64,000 nucleotides of DNA, taken from NCBI RefSeq assembly GCF_030409525.1, contig NZ_JAUFQB010000010.1, forward strand, positions 62,001-126,000. Direction: 5' to 3'. The stretch comes from Kaistella yonginensis. Its GTDB lineage: Bacteria > Bacteroidota > Bacteroidia > Flavobacteriales > Weeksellaceae. The notes under the pieces are model-generated. The model was not told the origin of the DNA. It was given only the letters and a program-made list of their open reading frames with translations, and did no database searches. The position numbers and the translations under genes were made by a program. Position 1 is the stretch's first letter; each line of letters begins with the position of its first letter. Shown one piece after another: positions 62,955 through 64,000 of the stretch.

Positions 62955-64000
62955 TTATTCGCTGTAACTGTCATTAGAAATATTCTGTTTCAGCGTATCG
63001 GTTTCATTCATCGCTTTTTGAAATTTTTCTATTTCATATGGGAAGTTTTCAAACAAACCAGAAAGAGCCAAAGCAGTGTAGATTCGTGTAGAATATTTAT
63101 TTCCGATGGCGATAATGGTCACTTGAGATTTTTGTAAATGGGCGAAGACTGAATTTGTTCCGTGCCACCAACCATTATGATAAGTGAGTTTTTCCTGGTC
63201 ATCAAAAACCTTCATTCTAAAACCTAAACCGTAATTATTAATTCCAGGTCGCTCGTTGCTATAAGGTTCGAAAATCATTTTTTTCAAATCTGGCCGGAGA
63301 AAATCCTTTGAATAAAGGGCTTTTGAAAAATTTAATAAATCTCTTGGCGTGGTATAGATGTTTTTATCACCAAAAATAACATCCAGCCGATCGTAGGGAT
63401 AAACTCTAGGGCCACGTTGAAAAAAAGATTTTGCCGCCGTTAGGGTATCCTTCTCCTGAAAAACGTATGAATGTTTCATTTTTAAGGGGCGAAAAACCAT
63501 TTGCTTCATCGCTTCGGGAAAATTTTTCTCAGTCACTCTTTCAATAAGTAACGCCAATAGGGCATAGTTCGTATTGCAATACATAAAACCAGTGTCCGTG
63601 GGACGTGCAAGTTCGGGTTGGTAGCGAATGAGTAAATTTAAAATATCTTGATTGGTTAAATATTTCTTTGACAGTTCCGGCGGTGCGGGGCTTATTTTTT
63701 CAATAACATATTCGTATTTTGGCAGCCCACTTCTTTGATTTAAAAGGGTCAAAATAGTCACTTTTGGATAGGGAAATTTCGGAAAATACTTCGTCAGTGG
63801 ATCTTCTAAATTAATTTTCCCAGCTTCTACCAGTTTGAGGGTAGCCATTGCGGTAATCGATTTAGAAATTGATGCGACATGCAGTGCAACTGTATCGTTA
63901 ATCGGTTCTTGGTCGTTTGCCTGAGCAAAGCCACGGTAGCCTTCGTAAAGGATTTCATCGCCTTTAGCCACCATAAATCCGCCCCACAGATTTCCTTTTT
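62955..64000 (-). CDS. Serine hydrolase of the class C beta-lactamase type (5' end missing)
   Basis: The frame runs through the window end, so the N-terminus is cut off. At least 347 residues are visible. Active-site motifs in order: SxxK (ASISKSITAM), YxN (YCNTNYALL) and HxG-type (WWHGTNS), as in PF00144 proteins such as esterases and D,D-peptidases. VAKGDEILYEGYRGFAQAN is the usual first strand. It is 28 bp upstream of the Ig-like lipoprotein gene. Not evidence for antibiotic resistance by itself. Confidence 0.9.
   Translation of the reverse strand, partial: KGNLWGGFMVAKGDEILYEGYRGFAQANDQEPINDTVALHVASISKSITAMATLKLVEAGKINLEDPLTKYFPKFPYPKVTILTLLNQRSGLPKYEYVIEKISPAPPELSKKYLTNQDILNLLIRYQPELARPTDTGFMYCNTNYALLALLIERVTEKNFPEAMKQMVFRPLKMKHSYVFQEKDTLTAAKSFFQRGPRVYPYDRLDVIFGDKNIYTTPRDLLNFSKALYSKDFLRPDLKKMIFEPYSNERPGINNYGLGFRMKVFDDQEKLTYHNGWWHGTNSVFAHLQKSQVTIIAIGNKYSTRIYTALALSGLFENFPYEIEKFQKAMNETDTLKQNISNDSYSE

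Noticed and set aside
62955-64000. Class C beta-lactamase resistance gene
   Set aside because: The family is broad; motifs fit esterases and D,D-peptidases equally, and nothing nearby suggests resistance.
1-64000. tRNA and rRNA genes
   Set aside because: A read-through of the intergenic regions showed no cloverleaf, no TTCRA T-arm with acceptor stem, and no rRNA-like sequence; a covariance-model scan would settle it.

Overview
This 64 kb window comes from the chromosome of an AT-rich member of the Bacteroidota, class Flavobacteriia. It most resembles the Chryseobacterium/Kaistella group of the Weeksellaceae. The evidence is GLPGLI, DUF4835, DUF5687, DUF4349, DUF3857 and DUF4251 family proteins, a two-HMA TonB-dependent receptor paired with a HYC_CC_PP-type Cys-rich protein, and promoters of the Bacteroidota type (TAnnTTTG, sometimes with TTG about 19 bp upstream). 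No rRNA, tRNA, prophage, insertion sequence or CRISPR array is visible. Nearly all genes are chromosomal housekeeping or envelope genes.

Layout. 1-1.5 kb: metal-linked operon on the minus strand (Cys/His-rich secreted protein, then a TonB-dependent receptor cut by the window start). 1.6-3.2 kb: L,D-transpeptidase-like protein and a GLPGLI protein. 3.4-8.4 kb: Suf iron-sulfur operon (sufA-sufB-sufC-sufD), interrupted by two ORF-carrying insertions, each bounded by imperfect inverted repeats. No sufS or sufE follows. 8.4-12 kb: small HExxH protein, TPR protein, and rtcB-prfH, a ribosome RNA repair and rescue pair. 12.2-13.0 kb: probable short transcript and a frameshifted lipoprotein gene. 13-17 kb: methylmalonyl-CoA mutase, release factor 1, small membrane protein. 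17-21.7 kb: class I and class II fumarases separated by 1.4 kb of repeats, including three tandem 219-bp units inside a perfect 21-bp inverted repeat.

21.8-31 kb (all minus): ECF sigma factor, a one-TM partner and an outer-membrane barrel; a DUF5687/ABC exporter; recN, DUF4835 and coaBC; a conserved small protein. 31-36.6 kb: two Fe-S oxidoreductase proteins, an MlaD-type protein and a PpiD/SurA-type foldase. 36.9-46 kb: Lon, PiT phosphate transporter with a helical C-terminal extension, AI-2E family protein, DUF4349 lipoprotein, DUF3857 protein. 46-53 kb (plus): pgi, folD-queE, sugar transferase, then mlaE-mlaF-barrel with overlapping genes. 53-64 kb: small membrane protein, M48 protease, DUF4251 protein, meaB, cytochrome c lipoprotein, CsaA-like protein, exonuclease, SufT-like protein, OsmC-like protein lacking its peroxidatic Cys, HMG-CoA lyase, peptidase T, and a heme-binding / Ig-like lipoprotein / serine hydrolase group cut by the window end.

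Functional links across the window: MeaB (55 kb) should serve the mutase (13 kb); the SufT-like protein (57.5 kb) should work with the Suf operon; the MlaD-type protein (33-34 kb) probably belongs with MlaEF (51-52 kb). The least expected features are the two insertions in the suf operon, the rtcB-prfH pair, the repeat block between the fumarases, the short promoter-terminator transcript at 12.2-12.4 kb, and the lipoprotein frameshift.
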